This document shows, piece after piece, positions 18,330 to 27,831 of a DNA stretch of 64,000 nucleotides (positions within the stretch are counted from its first letter, which is position 1; each line of letters opens with the position of its first letter). The position numbers and the translations under genes were made by a program. The stretch is from Chryseobacterium salivictor (GTDB lineage: Bacteria > Bacteroidota > Bacteroidia > Flavobacteriales > Weeksellaceae): positions 1,612,001 to 1,676,000 of the forward strand of contig NZ_CP037954.1 of the NCBI RefSeq assembly GCF_004359195.1, given 5' to 3'. The notes beneath the pieces are model-generated. The model worked only from the letters and a program-made list of their open reading frames with translations. It did no database searches and had not been told where the DNA came from.

Positions 18330-19340
18330 ATGCCTCCCCCAGTAGCAGTTTCAATAATCATTCCCAACTACAACCATGCTTTATACCTAAAGCAAAGGAT
18401 CGATTCTGTGCTGCAGCAAACCTTTCAGGATTTTGAATTGATTATTTTGGACGACTGTTCCACAGATAACAGCCGACAAATAATTGAGGAATACCGTACG
18501 CACCCCAAAGTGAGCAAAATGGTGTATAATGAACAAAACTCCGGCGGTGTCTTTAAGCAGTGGATCAAAGGAATAGAAAACGCAAAAGGTGAATATATCT
18601 GGATCGCCGAAAGTGATGATTATGCTGATGAAAACTTTCTACAGCAAACCTTAAAAGTAATTGAAAAGGATGATTTTATTGGGATGGTTTTTACCAATAC
18701 GAATACGGTAAATAGTGAAGGGGAATTCCGCTGGACTACTGAAGAAAATAAATCTAATTGTTATGCTGAACTAGCAACTTTAGACAATACCATCAATAAA
18801 GACAATGCTTCTCAATTTCTGGTCTCTGAAATGATTATCGCAAATGCGAGCAGTGTACTCTTTAGAAAAAGTAGTTTGGTGGCTATTAATTTTGAAGAAC
18901 TTAAAAAATTCGTCAATACCGGTGACCGATTTGTTTATTTGGGAATTGCCTTACAGTCAAATATTGTTTATATTTCTAAACCATTAAATTTTATGCGGTC
19001 GCATGAGCACAATACGACGAAGAAAAGTTTTGAAAACGGGAATATTCACAAAGACCGCCTCAGGGTTTTGAATTATTATTTTAATGATCTTTGTGCCACC
19101 GAATTAAATTGCAGAAATGTTGTTGCCTTTTACAAAACCAATTATTTATCTTTTATTCATTACGGCGATTATTATGACAATGCCGCATTGCTGAAAAAGC
19201 TAAAAGAAAGAAATGAAATCCAAAATAGCTTTTATCATGTAGTGATGTTTAATTTGTTTTTATTTAGAAAAGCCAATATAAATTCAAGAATTCTCAAAGG
19301 ATTATATTACAGAATTTTAGTACGACAAAACTCACTTTAA
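18330..19340 (+). CDS. Glycosyltransferase family 2
   Basis: The 336-residue product has the classical GT2 start (VSIIIPNYNHALYLKQRIDSVLQQTFQDFELIILDD), the donor-site IWIAESDDYAD and a downstream NTGDRFVYLGIAL segment. It is likely a cytoplasmic or membrane-associated transferase that extends the glycan. The start is 9 bp after the preceding stop. The donor and acceptor cannot be told from sequence. Confidence 0.87.
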   Translation: MPPPVAVSIIIPNYNHALYLKQRIDSVLQQTFQDFELIILDDCSTDNSRQIIEEYRTHPKVSKMVYNEQNSGGVFKQWIKGIENAKGEYIWIAESDDYADENFLQQTLKVIEKDDFIGMVFTNTNTVNSEGEFRWTTEENKSNCYAELATLDNTINKDNASQFLVSEMIIANASSVLFRKSSLVAINFEELKKFVNTGDRFVYLGIALQSNIVYISKPLNFMRSHEHNTTKKSFENGNIHKDRLRVLNYYFNDLCATELNCRNVVAFYKTNYLSFIHYGDYYDNAALLKKLKERNEIQNSFYHVVMFNLFLFRKANINSRILKGLYYRILVRQNSL

Positions 19341-19358
19341 TCTGAATTATTTAATATT

Positions 19359-20849
19359 ATGATCATGTCCCAGCTGAAGCCTCTTGATAAATTGTATTTA
19401 TTAACAATTTTCGCTTTTATTATTGCTTTATTGTTGCCATTTGTAATTAATAATGTTCTATTGACTGATGATTTGGCAAGAGTGTATGGGGCTTTTTTGT
19501 ACCATCAAATAAAATATTTTCCAGATTATTTATACAGATACCTAAATACGGAAACGATGTCATCGCGGCCTATTTCGGGTCTTTTTACTGCGGTTATTTC
19601 TTATTGGACAGGTTTTTATGAGAAACTTTATTATTTAGGCTATATCTTTTTTATTGTCGCTATCTATTTTGTTTTTAAATTATCAAAGTGCCTTACGAAC
19701 AATATTTTTTTCTCAATTATAACTACTGCAATCTATTGTCTTATTCCTATTGGCACTTCACTTCTATATTCCCCATTGATGCTGAATTCTAGTCTTGCTA
19801 CCATTTTTTATTGTATCAGTCTTATTGTTTTAATAGAAAAAAAGCAGACCACTAGAACATTGTTTTTTAGCATACTATTTTTCATTTTGTCGGTTCTTTC
19901 GTATGAGGTTTTTGCACCTTTGATTTTTTTAAGCCTGCTGTTATTAAAAAGAAATAAAATTATTTATTTATTGAGTGTAATTACTTCCATTTTTATATAC
20001 AGGCAACTAATAGAACCACAAATATTCACCAATTATTTCCACAGAAGCGATGTTGCGCAATTGTTTCAAATTAAAAGAAACATTATGGTGATTTTTGATT
20101 TTATAAAGGCTTTGACCTATGATCTTTTGCTTTCACTATGCAGATCCATTCGCGCAATAAGATATTTCACTTTGTATGATTATTTGCTTCTAAGTTTGTT
20201 TAACCTTTTTACATTTTACTATATAAGAAGTAAAAATATAGTTGTCGAATTCTCTAACAATCTGAATATCAAATTTAATTTCTTTATAATATTAGGAGTT
20301 GCCTGTGCAACCTTAATTTACTTTGGCTCCGGTTATTTTCCTGATCTTTTTGGCTATAATAACAGAACAATGGGAGCGCTTAGGCTCTATGGTGTTTTAT
20401 CTTTAAGTTATTTTTTGTTTAAAACACGAAATCATTATTTAATTTTCGTTGTTATATTGATTTTCTCAGTAAGTGCCATCAGTGTGAAAAATGCCTGGCT
20501 TTATAGTTTTAAAATTAATAATGAAATATTTCGAAAAATAAGTGCTCATAAAATATCTACTGATAATGATATCAAAATACTTTATGTAATTTTCGACCAG
20601 AAAAATACAGATTTAAAAACTAATTTTAGTGAACAACGTAAGAAAGACCGTAATGCCTTTTTTTTAGATCCACATTTTATCCTTCAGGAGCCGATGTTTT
20701 TCGCAACGTGGGAGCACAGGTATTATGTAAGAAAATTAAATTTAAACAAAGATCTCAAAATTCACTATTTTTATTCTACGGATGAAGCTAAATCAAAATC
20801 ATATTATTTATATAATTTGGCTACGGATAAAATATCAATAGTAAAATAA
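19359..20849 (+). CDS. Polytopic membrane protein, possible GT-C glycosyltransferase
   Basis: A 496-residue protein with 10 or more membrane helices. An acidic pair lies in the first external loop (NNVLLTDDLARVYGAF). A D/E-rich site in loop 1 and a non-helical C-terminal domain are typical of GT-C enzymes, which use lipid-phosphate sugars, and of GtrII-like proteins. A soluble C-terminal part begins near residue 375. It is AT-rich and sits between two GT2 genes. A Wzx flippase is less likely, since the charged loop and C-domain do not fit. Confidence 0.55.
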   Translation: MIMSQLKPLDKLYLLTIFAFIIALLLPFVINNVLLTDDLARVYGAFLYHQIKYFPDYLYRYLNTETMSSRPISGLFTAVISYWTGFYEKLYYLGYIFFIVAIYFVFKLSKCLTNNIFFSIITTAIYCLIPIGTSLLYSPLMLNSSLATIFYCISLIVLIEKKQTTRTLFFSILFFILSVLSYEVFAPLIFLSLLLLKRNKIIYLLSVITSIFIYRQLIEPQIFTNYFHRSDVAQLFQIKRNIMVIFDFIKALTYDLLLSLCRSIRAIRYFTLYDYLLLSLFNLFTFYYIRSKNIVVEFSNNLNIKFNFFIILGVACATLIYFGSGYFPDLFGYNNRTMGALRLYGVLSLSYFLFKTRNHYLIFVVILIFSVSAISVKNAWLYSFKINNEIFRKISAHKISTDNDIKILYVIFDQKNTDLKTNFSEQRKKDRNAFFLDPHFILQEPMFFATWEHRYYVRKLNLNKDLKIHYFYSTDEAKSKSYYLYNLATDKISIVK

Positions 20850-20908
20850 TAATGTACGGAGTATTTGAATTGCATTAAAATACTCCCTTAATGTAATTAT
20901 AAATTTAA

Positions 20909-21757
20909 ATGACCAATCCACTCTTCTCCATCCTCATCGCCCAATATAACAATGGAAAATATTTCCAAGACTGTTACAAAAGTATTATGGCACAAATCTA
21001 TGATCATTGGGAAGTCATTATTGTTGATGACGGTTCGACCGATGATTCCGTAGCAGTGATGAAAGAAATTATTGGCAATGATGCCCGTTTTAAGATTGAG
21101 ATCAACTCTGAAAACAAAGGATGTGGCTTTACCAAAAGAAAATGTGCCGAACTGGCAACAGGTGAAATATGCGCTTTTCTGGATCCTGATGATGTAATTA
21201 CCCCAGACGCACTTTCGGTGATGGTTGACGAACATGCAAAACATCCTGAGGCTTCTATGATTTATTCCAAACCGTTTTGGTGTGATGAGTATTTGAATAT
21301 ACAAAGCGAAAGAAAATCTCAACAAGTAGAAAACGGTGTGTCTGACTTTTTTGATCTAGACGGCTATTTATTCGCTTTCCTTTCCTACAAAAATGATTTC
21401 TACCATAAAACTGAAGGCATCAACAGTTACCTGCAGAGAGCGATAGATAAAGATTTGGTTTTAAAACTATACGAAACCGGCCCAGCTTTTTTGAAAGACA
21501 AGGCCATGTACAAATACCGCATTCACCCTAATGGTATTTCTACCAATCGGAATCAGGATAAAGCGTATTTTTGGTATTGGGTTACAATTATGGATGCCGC
21601 AAAAAGAAGAAACCTTAACATAGAAGATCTTTTTATTGAAAAGGCCTTACAAAGTAGGAGAGAGGTTTCACTGGAAAAGGAGATTGCTGCTTATAATAAA
21701 TCAATCATTTTTAAAGTATTACGAAAGCTAGGTTTATTTAAATTATTTGTCAATTAA
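20909..21757 (+). CDS. Glycosyltransferase family 2
   Basis: A 282-residue GT2 protein: FSILIAQYNNGKYFQDCYKS, HWEVIIVDDGSTDDS and the metal-binding CAFLDPDDVI. The KAMYKYRIHPNGIS motif near residue 200 is typical of transferases in O-antigen loci. The C-terminus ends in a short basic/hydrophobic helix (KVLRKLGLFKLF) likely to touch the membrane. The donor is unknown. Confidence 0.88.
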   Translation: MTNPLFSILIAQYNNGKYFQDCYKSIMAQIYDHWEVIIVDDGSTDDSVAVMKEIIGNDARFKIEINSENKGCGFTKRKCAELATGEICAFLDPDDVITPDALSVMVDEHAKHPEASMIYSKPFWCDEYLNIQSERKSQQVENGVSDFFDLDGYLFAFLSYKNDFYHKTEGINSYLQRAIDKDLVLKLYETGPAFLKDKAMYKYRIHPNGISTNRNQDKAYFWYWVTIMDAAKRRNLNIEDLFIEKALQSRREVSLEKEIAAYNKSIIFKVLRKLGLFKLFVN

Positions 21758-21856
21758 CCACAATATAGAACTGATTTTCGGAAGCAAATACGAACAAATG
21801 ACATAGTCTTTTTTGAATCAACTACTAATTCTGGCAAAAAAAACCAATCAATACTG

Positions 21857-23443
21857 ATGTTAAAAAATATATTATTTCACTCCTCTTTCTTTCTACTTTG
21901 TTCCCTGTCATTGATATTAATTATTTCAAATATATCCTTTCTTTGCAATTTTGATATCACTGTTTTTAACGTTGTCGGTAGCGTGCTGATAAGTGTCTTT
22001 ATTATGATCTATATGGTTAAAAAAAGCACTGATATTATTGTTTCGATCGTTGCGGCACTCCTCGTGTCGGTGGTGAGTTACTATTTAGCAATTACCTATT
22101 TTGATCTTTCTTATGATGGTCAAGGATACCATCAGGAAACCATTTATTTGTTGAAAAACGGCTGGAATCCTGTTTATGGAGAGACCAAGGCTTTCAGATC
22201 CTGGATTAATTATTACCAAAAGGGCAATGAAATTATTCAATCCAATATCTACTTGTTAACAGATAAAATTGAAGCCGGCAAGATGATTAATGTCCTGTTT
22301 ATCTATATCGCATTGGTCACCTTTTTTATTTTTTTATCGACCTTGCAAATAAAACATATTTACAAATGGATCATTACGTTTATCGTAGTTTTTAACCCCG
22401 TCGTATTTACGCAGGTTTTTACGAACTACCTCGATGCCAACTGGTACCTGACTCTGGTTATTTCTTTATCATCACTATTGACTTATTTTTCAAACCGAGA
22501 ACGGTTAGGATTGATTATTTTCATCCTTAGTTCTGTGATTTTTTGTTCGTTAAAATTAACCTCCATTCCGGTTTTTATCGTCATTGCAGTTTTCGCCTTC
22601 TCTTATCATCTGTTTTTTCATAAGAAAAAAATGATAATGCCCTTTTTAACAGTCCTCCTACTTTCTGGTATCTGCAATGTTCATCCGTTTTTAACAAACG
22701 TGCAACATGGATATCACATTTTACATCCCTTTGCGGGCGCTAAAAAAAGTGATATCCTCAACCAGAATATTCCGGAAGTATTGTTAAATAAAAATCGAGT
22801 GGAAAGAATATTGGTGTCCTTATTTTCGGAGTCGAGTAATGGCACAAAAGCAATCCTTTATGAGGGATTAAAAATGCCCTTTGAGGTAAATAAAGCGAAC
22901 TTATACATTAGCTATGATACGAGATTAGGAGGATTTGGATTTCTTTTTAGTGGCATTATAGTACTTACATTATTGATGTTCCTATGTATACTTTTTATAA
23001 AGGAAGAGAAATTTTATAAAAAAATCTTAATCATTGTTCTTGCATGTATTGTTTCCACGATCATTGTTAATCCCGCCAGTTGGTGGGCAAGATTATCTGC
23101 ACAGATTTGGTTATTACCAATAACAATAATTATTTTTGGCCTTCTTTCTAAAAAGAAATTACCTAAATTATTATCTCAACTATCTTTATTTATATTTATG
23201 TTGAATATTTTAATACCGGGATACTTAAATTTCAATGAACTGCAGAACAACAAAAAAATAATGAATCAATTCGTTAATTCTGTTGGTAAAAAAACGATTA
23301 TTTTAGACCTCTCAAATAAATCTGGTTTTCAACAATATTATCTGAAGTTCAGGGAAAGAAATATAAAATATAAACTTAATAATATTACCGATAAAAGTCA
23401 TCTTGCACCATTTACACCACATGTATATTATGAAATAGAATAA
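21857..23443 (+). CDS. Large polytopic membrane protein, GT-C-like
   Basis: A 528-residue protein with about 12 membrane helices. After the third helix, the external loop FDLSYDGQGYHQETIYLLKNGWNPVYG carries Asp, His and Glu residues. This is consistent with the first-loop active site of GT-C enzymes, though the motif is not one I can assign to a named family. A second loop (VFTNYLDANWY) is also conserved-looking. A short soluble tail (residues ~465-528) follows. It could transfer a polyprenyl-linked sugar on the periplasmic side, or be a polymerase. Confidence 0.5.
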   Translation: MLKNILFHSSFFLLCSLSLILIISNISFLCNFDITVFNVVGSVLISVFIMIYMVKKSTDIIVSIVAALLVSVVSYYLAITYFDLSYDGQGYHQETIYLLKNGWNPVYGETKAFRSWINYYQKGNEIIQSNIYLLTDKIEAGKMINVLFIYIALVTFFIFLSTLQIKHIYKWIITFIVVFNPVVFTQVFTNYLDANWYLTLVISLSSLLTYFSNRERLGLIIFILSSVIFCSLKLTSIPVFIVIAVFAFSYHLFFHKKKMIMPFLTVLLLSGICNVHPFLTNVQHGYHILHPFAGAKKSDILNQNIPEVLLNKNRVERILVSLFSESSNGTKAILYEGLKMPFEVNKANLYISYDTRLGGFGFLFSGIIVLTLLMFLCILFIKEEKFYKKILIIVLACIVSTIIVNPASWWARLSAQIWLLPITIIIFGLLSKKKLPKLLSQLSLFIFMLNILIPGYLNFNELQNNKKIMNQFVNSVGKKTIILDLSNKSGFQQYYLKFRERNIKYKLNNITDKSHLAPFTPHVYYEIE

Positions 23444-23530
23444 GTTTCATATATATATATGATTGACTTTTTAAAGTTAGAATACTATAATTCAGGTTAA
23501 GAGAGTATTATCACCGATCATTCTTTTTAA

Positions 23531-24523
23531 ATGCACAAAATAAGCATCATCATTCCAATCTACAATGTAGAGCAATATCTACCGCAATGTTTAGACAGTG
23601 TCGTCACCCAAACCTACCCAAATCTGGAGATCATTTTAGTTAATGATGGCTCAACAGATTCCTGTCCTCAGATTTGCGAAGCATACTCTGAAAAAGATTC
23701 CCGGATAACAGTAATCCACAAACAAAACGGTGGCTTATCTGACGCAAGAAATGCAGGGTTTAATATTGCCACCGGTGATTTTATTTCTTTTGTGGACAGT
23801 GATGATTTGCTTTCACCGCACTTTTTTCAGAAACTTTTTCAAGCACTCACCACGCACAATGCGGATATCGCAGAATGTGAATTTAAGAAATTTGCTAACG
23901 AGGAGGAAATCAAGTACTTTCCCGATAAGGCAGAAAGTTCCATAAAGGTATTTGAAAGTGAAAAAATGATGGAAGCACTATTCAAAGGGCCGTTGCACGT
24001 TATGGTATGGAATAAGCTCTACAAGATTGCATTAGTTCGTGGTAAGCTTTTTCCTGTGAACCGCATAAGTGAAGATGTATTCTGGACGTATAGAATATAT
24101 GGTGAGGCCATAAAAACAGTGAAAATAAACGAAGAATTATACTTTTATCGTCTGCGAGACGATAGCATCATGGGGAGCAGATACTCAATTAAGCGTCTAG
24201 ACAGTTTAGATGCTTACGAAGAAAAAATTGATTATTTAAAAATGAAATTTCCAAATCTTGTTCAGGATGTCAGAAAGGCTTATTGCTTTGTATTAATCGA
24301 TAATTATATTCAATTAAGACAACATAATGAGGTTGATCCGGATAAGTTCCACCGAAATATTATATTAGAAAAAATAAAGAGTTACAATTATTGGACTGAG
24401 CTCAAAAAGTGGAGGTGGAAGGATTTGGTGTGGTATAAGCTTTTTTTATGGTCGCCCAACGGCTACGCGTCGCTACGGAAATATATGGATAAAAAGTCGA
24501 AACGGTTAAATGTACAAAAATGA
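23531..24523 (+). CDS. Glycosyltransferase family 2 (EpsJ-like)
   Basis: A 330-residue GT2: KISIIIPIYNVEQYLPQCLD, LEIILVNDGSTDSCPQIC, GGLSDARNAGFNIATGDF and the donor site FVDSDDLL. The ISEDVFWTYRIYGEAIK segment is the usual ED-type catalytic region. It is similar in layout to the GT2 at 34289-35317. Its stop overlaps the next start by 4 bp (ATGA), indicating coupled translation with the propeller protein. Confidence 0.9.
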   Translation: MHKISIIIPIYNVEQYLPQCLDSVVTQTYPNLEIILVNDGSTDSCPQICEAYSEKDSRITVIHKQNGGLSDARNAGFNIATGDFISFVDSDDLLSPHFFQKLFQALTTHNADIAECEFKKFANEEEIKYFPDKAESSIKVFESEKMMEALFKGPLHVMVWNKLYKIALVRGKLFPVNRISEDVFWTYRIYGEAIKTVKINEELYFYRLRDDSIMGSRYSIKRLDSLDAYEEKIDYLKMKFPNLVQDVRKAYCFVLIDNYIQLRQHNEVDPDKFHRNIILEKIKSYNYWTELKKWRWKDLVWYKLFLWSPNGYASLRKYMDKKSKRLNVQK

Positions 24524-25620
24524 AAAAACGAAGCGCATCTGCATTTCGTAGAACTATAAATAAAACTCCACATCTTAAAAGTAGGATATTGTGGCTTTAT
24601 GATACGCTGCATAAGTATTTGCCTTTTATTGTGGGTACACTTACTCGCTCTCCTGCTTATTTAAAAAATAGGATGAATTCCAAAGTAGTCGCAAAACCAG
24701 GTACCTTGTCTTTTGAAGGTGGCGTTTTCAATCCGGGTGCGCTCCTCGTTGATGACTGCCATGTTCTACTTTTAGCAAAATCTCAAGTGCTTCCATTTTT
24801 TAAAGCAGTGGGTAAAAAACGGGAGTTGTATTTAAAAGGCAGCCCTGTTGCTTTTTTAGTAGATACCTCTTCTTTGCAAACAATTAAATCCTGGACGATA
24901 CCTAAGATGGTCGGTTTCCCTCAAGAAGAGGAATATGCCATTGAAGATTTAAGATTATTCAAGTGGGGAGACCATAAAATGATTAACCATACCATCATCA
25001 CAAAACAAAGAGTGCAAGGATATCTTTCAATAAAATCAACTTCCTCGGCTTTATCAGAATTAGACGATCGCGATCAAACCCTCAAATTTTGTGCGTTGCC
25101 CAAAATTGATTTTGAGCGTCAAGAGTTTGAAAAAAACTGGGTGTACGCTGAAAAAGAGGAGCAGTTGCTGTTGTGGTATTCAGTCAATCCTTACAGGGTC
25201 TTGGCTTTACAGGACGAAGAAAATTTTAATTTTAAAACCCGAATCCATCAGCAACTTTCCGGAAAGATCACTGATCCCGGTGGCTTCGGAACCATGGTGT
25301 CTTTCAGTACTAACCCAATTGATTTTGATGAAAAGCATTGGCTCGTCATCATCCACCAGTTTAAAAAGAAAATTACCGGTCGATGGTATGTGCATTGGGC
25401 AGTGCTTATTGACAAAGCTACAGTATTACCAGTGCAGATCACTTCCAAACCCATCTTTACTGGAGCGGGAGCGAGAGGACGAGTGCCGGGTTGCCGCTAC
25501 ATTTCTTCGGTGGTTAAAGTGCGGGATGAACTTCTTTTTTTTGCGGGTGAAGGTGATGTTTATGTAACAGTAACAAAAAAGAAAATTATAGAAATAGAAT
25601 CATTATTTACTCCAATCTAA
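24520..25620 (+). CDS. GH130/GT108-like five-bladed beta-propeller protein
   Basis: A 366-residue protein without signal peptide. Repeated beta-strand blocks fit the five-bladed propeller of GH130 phosphorylases: FNPGALLVDDCHVLLLAKSQ, AIEDLRLF (140-147), WLVIIHQF, WYVHWAVLID and ISSVVKVRDELLFFAGEGD. In GH130 an EDPR motif carries the catalytic Asp; here it is E142-D143-L-R, with Pro replaced by Leu. GH130 enzymes cleave beta-mannosides with phosphate, and the related GT108 enzymes build mannan, so a transferase role in this locus is plausible but inferred. It is translationally coupled to the GT2 upstream. Confidence 0.65.
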   Translation: MKKRSASAFRRTINKTPHLKSRILWLYDTLHKYLPFIVGTLTRSPAYLKNRMNSKVVAKPGTLSFEGGVFNPGALLVDDCHVLLLAKSQVLPFFKAVGKKRELYLKGSPVAFLVDTSSLQTIKSWTIPKMVGFPQEEEYAIEDLRLFKWGDHKMINHTIITKQRVQGYLSIKSTSSALSELDDRDQTLKFCALPKIDFERQEFEKNWVYAEKEEQLLLWYSVNPYRVLALQDEENFNFKTRIHQQLSGKITDPGGFGTMVSFSTNPIDFDEKHWLVIIHQFKKKITGRWYVHWAVLIDKATVLPVQITSKPIFTGAGARGRVPGCRYISSVVKVRDELLFFAGEGDVYVTVTKKKIIEIESLFTPI

Positions 25621-25635
25621 TACTAATTTTGTATA

Positions 25636-25643
25636 TAGATTTG
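25636..25643 (+). promoter_or_regulatory. Putative internal -7 box
   Basis: TAGATTTG (and TAATTTTG at 25624-25631) fits TAnnTTTG about 30 bp before the next start codon. No -33 box was found, so an internal promoter is only possible. Confidence 0.35.
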
Positions 25644-25673
25644 CGCAAACAGATGATCAGTTAAAATGAAAAT

Positions 25674-26936
25674 ATGAGAGTTTTATATGTCGTTGGAACT
25701 AATTTAAGAAGGAATACTTCAGCAAACATCAGCCATAATGCTTATGTTCAGGGGTTATTGGAAAATGGATGTCAAGTGGAAATTTTGATGTCAAGTTCAA
25801 GTTGGGGCGAAGAAGATGATGCGCTTCCAATATGGACGGATGCCAAATATCATATATACAACTCTGTATCATTGATTGACAGAGTAAAATCAGCATTTAA
25901 AAATAAAATAGATAAAACGCGTACCAATGATAAAAAGGTTGACGTAGCCAGTGAGTTTACATCTGGAGAAGATACTCCGAATCACAGTTTTAAAATAGCT
26001 ATAAGAAATATTATAAAGACAACGTATGATTTTCTTTTTAACACTTCTTACATCTATAATTTAGACCGCATCTGGTTACGAAATGCCAAACATTTTAAAG
26101 AAACCTCACCTTATGATTTAATTATTTCTAATTCAAGTCCTGCTTCAAGTCATAAGCTGGTTTTAGATTTATTTTCTAAGAAACATATTTCAAAAACTCG
26201 TTGGATTCAAATTTGGGAAGATCCTTGGTTTTTTGATCTTTATGGAGGTCATAATGAAAAGATAAGGAATGAAGAACATCGCTTATTGCGAGCAGCGGAA
26301 GAGATATTTTATGTAAGTCCACTCACGCTGGAATATCAAAAACAACATTTCCCGAACTGTGCTTCTAAAATGAAGCATATTCCACTGCCTTTCTTACACC
26401 TTAGCGAAGGAACGCGAAGAGAGAATGTTGGTAATCTTAAATTTGGCTATTTTGGTGACTATTATTCTAAAACTAGAAATCTAAACCCATTTTATGATGC
26501 AGTGGTGGACAGTGAAACCGAAGCATATATCTATGGTGATTCCGACTTAACGCTACCTTCGACAGAAAATGTTACTGTAAACGGGCGGGTAACTTTAGAT
26601 AGATTAAACCTTCTGCAAAATCAGGTGGAGGTGTTGGTCCATCTTTGTAATCTGAAAGGTGGTCAAATCCCTGGTAAAATCTATCACTATTCTGCCACGA
26701 CCAAACCAATTTTATTTATCTTAGACGGCACGGAAAGGGAAAAAAAAATGATCAAAGAATATTTTATCAAATTTAATAGATACCATTTTTGCGAAAACAC
26801 AAAGGAGAACATTCTAAATACTATTATTTCATTTAAATTAGGTAATGAAGAACTGGTAAGGCAACCAGTATCTAATTTTGCACCAAAACAAGTCATTGCA
26901 GAAATACTTCATGGAAAAATGGGGTGGAGAATATAA
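25674..26936 (+). CDS. Glycosyltransferase, GT-B fold (GT4-like)
   Basis: A 420-residue protein beginning MRVLYVVGTNLRR. The second half has the Rossmann features of GT-B enzymes: LKFGYFGDYYSKTRNL near 255-270, then VHLCNLKGGQIPGKIYHYSATTKPILFIL, where the K-x-Y-x-Y/H motif replaces the classic E-x7-E. The middle contains WIQIWEDPWFFDLYGG. A Lys/Asp-rich insertion at ~85-110 is not typical of the family. It probably adds a sugar in the cytoplasm; the donor is unknown. Confidence 0.75.
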   Translation: MRVLYVVGTNLRRNTSANISHNAYVQGLLENGCQVEILMSSSSWGEEDDALPIWTDAKYHIYNSVSLIDRVKSAFKNKIDKTRTNDKKVDVASEFTSGEDTPNHSFKIAIRNIIKTTYDFLFNTSYIYNLDRIWLRNAKHFKETSPYDLIISNSSPASSHKLVLDLFSKKHISKTRWIQIWEDPWFFDLYGGHNEKIRNEEHRLLRAAEEIFYVSPLTLEYQKQHFPNCASKMKHIPLPFLHLSEGTRRENVGNLKFGYFGDYYSKTRNLNPFYDAVVDSETEAYIYGDSDLTLPSTENVTVNGRVTLDRLNLLQNQVEVLVHLCNLKGGQIPGKIYHYSATTKPILFILDGTEREKKMIKEYFIKFNRYHFCENTKENILNTIISFKLGNEELVRQPVSNFAPKQVIAEILHGKMGWRI

Positions 26937-27010
26937 AAAAAATTAAGAAAAAGCAAGATTGTGGTAGTGAATGCGAAAAATAATTTAGAATTAACAAAAT
27001 CATTAATAAT

Positions 27011-27829
27011 ATGAAATGGTCCACTATTGTAGTTCACCAATTTAACAAAGCGCTTAATGTGTTCAAGTTAAATATTTCCGATACCGGTGCATCAATCGAA
27101 CTTTTATGTCAAAATAATTTTTCAATGGCTCGATATGGCGATGGTGAATTAAATATTATGATGGGCGGTGATATTCACTTTCAGCCGTATAATAGTGAAT
27201 TAGCAGGAAGGTTAAAAGAAATTTTGAGATCTTACGATGAACAATCTGCTTTAAAAATTGGTGTGCCCTTGGCGATCAATACGACTGCCGGATACAATAA
27301 GACAGCAAAAGATTTTTGGGAAATGAACCTTAGTTCTGGTCGTATGCATTGGTTTCGATATTGTGGATTGCGGAAAAAATTTATTAATGCAAGCTTGACA
27401 AGATGTTATATCGATTATGAGGAAAAGGAGCAGAGCCTATTATGGTTTCAGCAGATTCAAGCACTTTGGAGAAATAAAAAGGTTCTTGTTGTAGAGGGTG
27501 CTGCCTCCAGAATGGGAGTTCAAAATAATCTTTTTGATAATACAGCTTCTGTTAACCGAATTATTACCAAATCAAGTGATGCATGGATTGTGTACGCTTG
27601 GATTTTAGAAACAACCTTGAAAGTGGCAAAAAACTATGACTTGATTTTAGTTTCTTTAGGCCCGACAGCAACTGTGCTAGCAGCAGATGTCAGTAAACAT
27701 GGGTATCGGATTTTGGATATTGGTCATATTAGTTTAGAATATGACGAGTACCAGAACGACGGTTTAGGAGTAAATCAGAATGATTGTAAAATTAAGTATC
27801 AAAATCAAATCATTGAACAAATATTTTAA
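27011..27829 (+). CDS. GT-D fold glycosyltransferase (DUF1792 domain)
   Basis: The 272-residue product carries the DUF1792/GT-D hallmarks: SMARYGDGELNIMMGG (R41-Y-G-D-G-E46), KKVLVVEGAASRMGVQNNLF, and YDLILVSLGPTATVLAADVSKHGYRILDIGHISLEYD near the C-terminus. GT-D enzymes were first described in serine-rich adhesin glycosylation in streptococci, and members also occur in capsule loci. The next gene starts 2 bp after its stop, so the pair is one unit. Confidence 0.85.
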   Translation: MKWSTIVVHQFNKALNVFKLNISDTGASIELLCQNNFSMARYGDGELNIMMGGDIHFQPYNSELAGRLKEILRSYDEQSALKIGVPLAINTTAGYNKTAKDFWEMNLSSGRMHWFRYCGLRKKFINASLTRCYIDYEEKEQSLLWFQQIQALWRNKKVLVVEGAASRMGVQNNLFDNTASVNRIITKSSDAWIVYAWILETTLKVAKNYDLILVSLGPTATVLAADVSKHGYRILDIGHISLEYDEYQNDGLGVNQNDCKIKYQNQIIEQIF

Positions 27830-27831
27830 TC

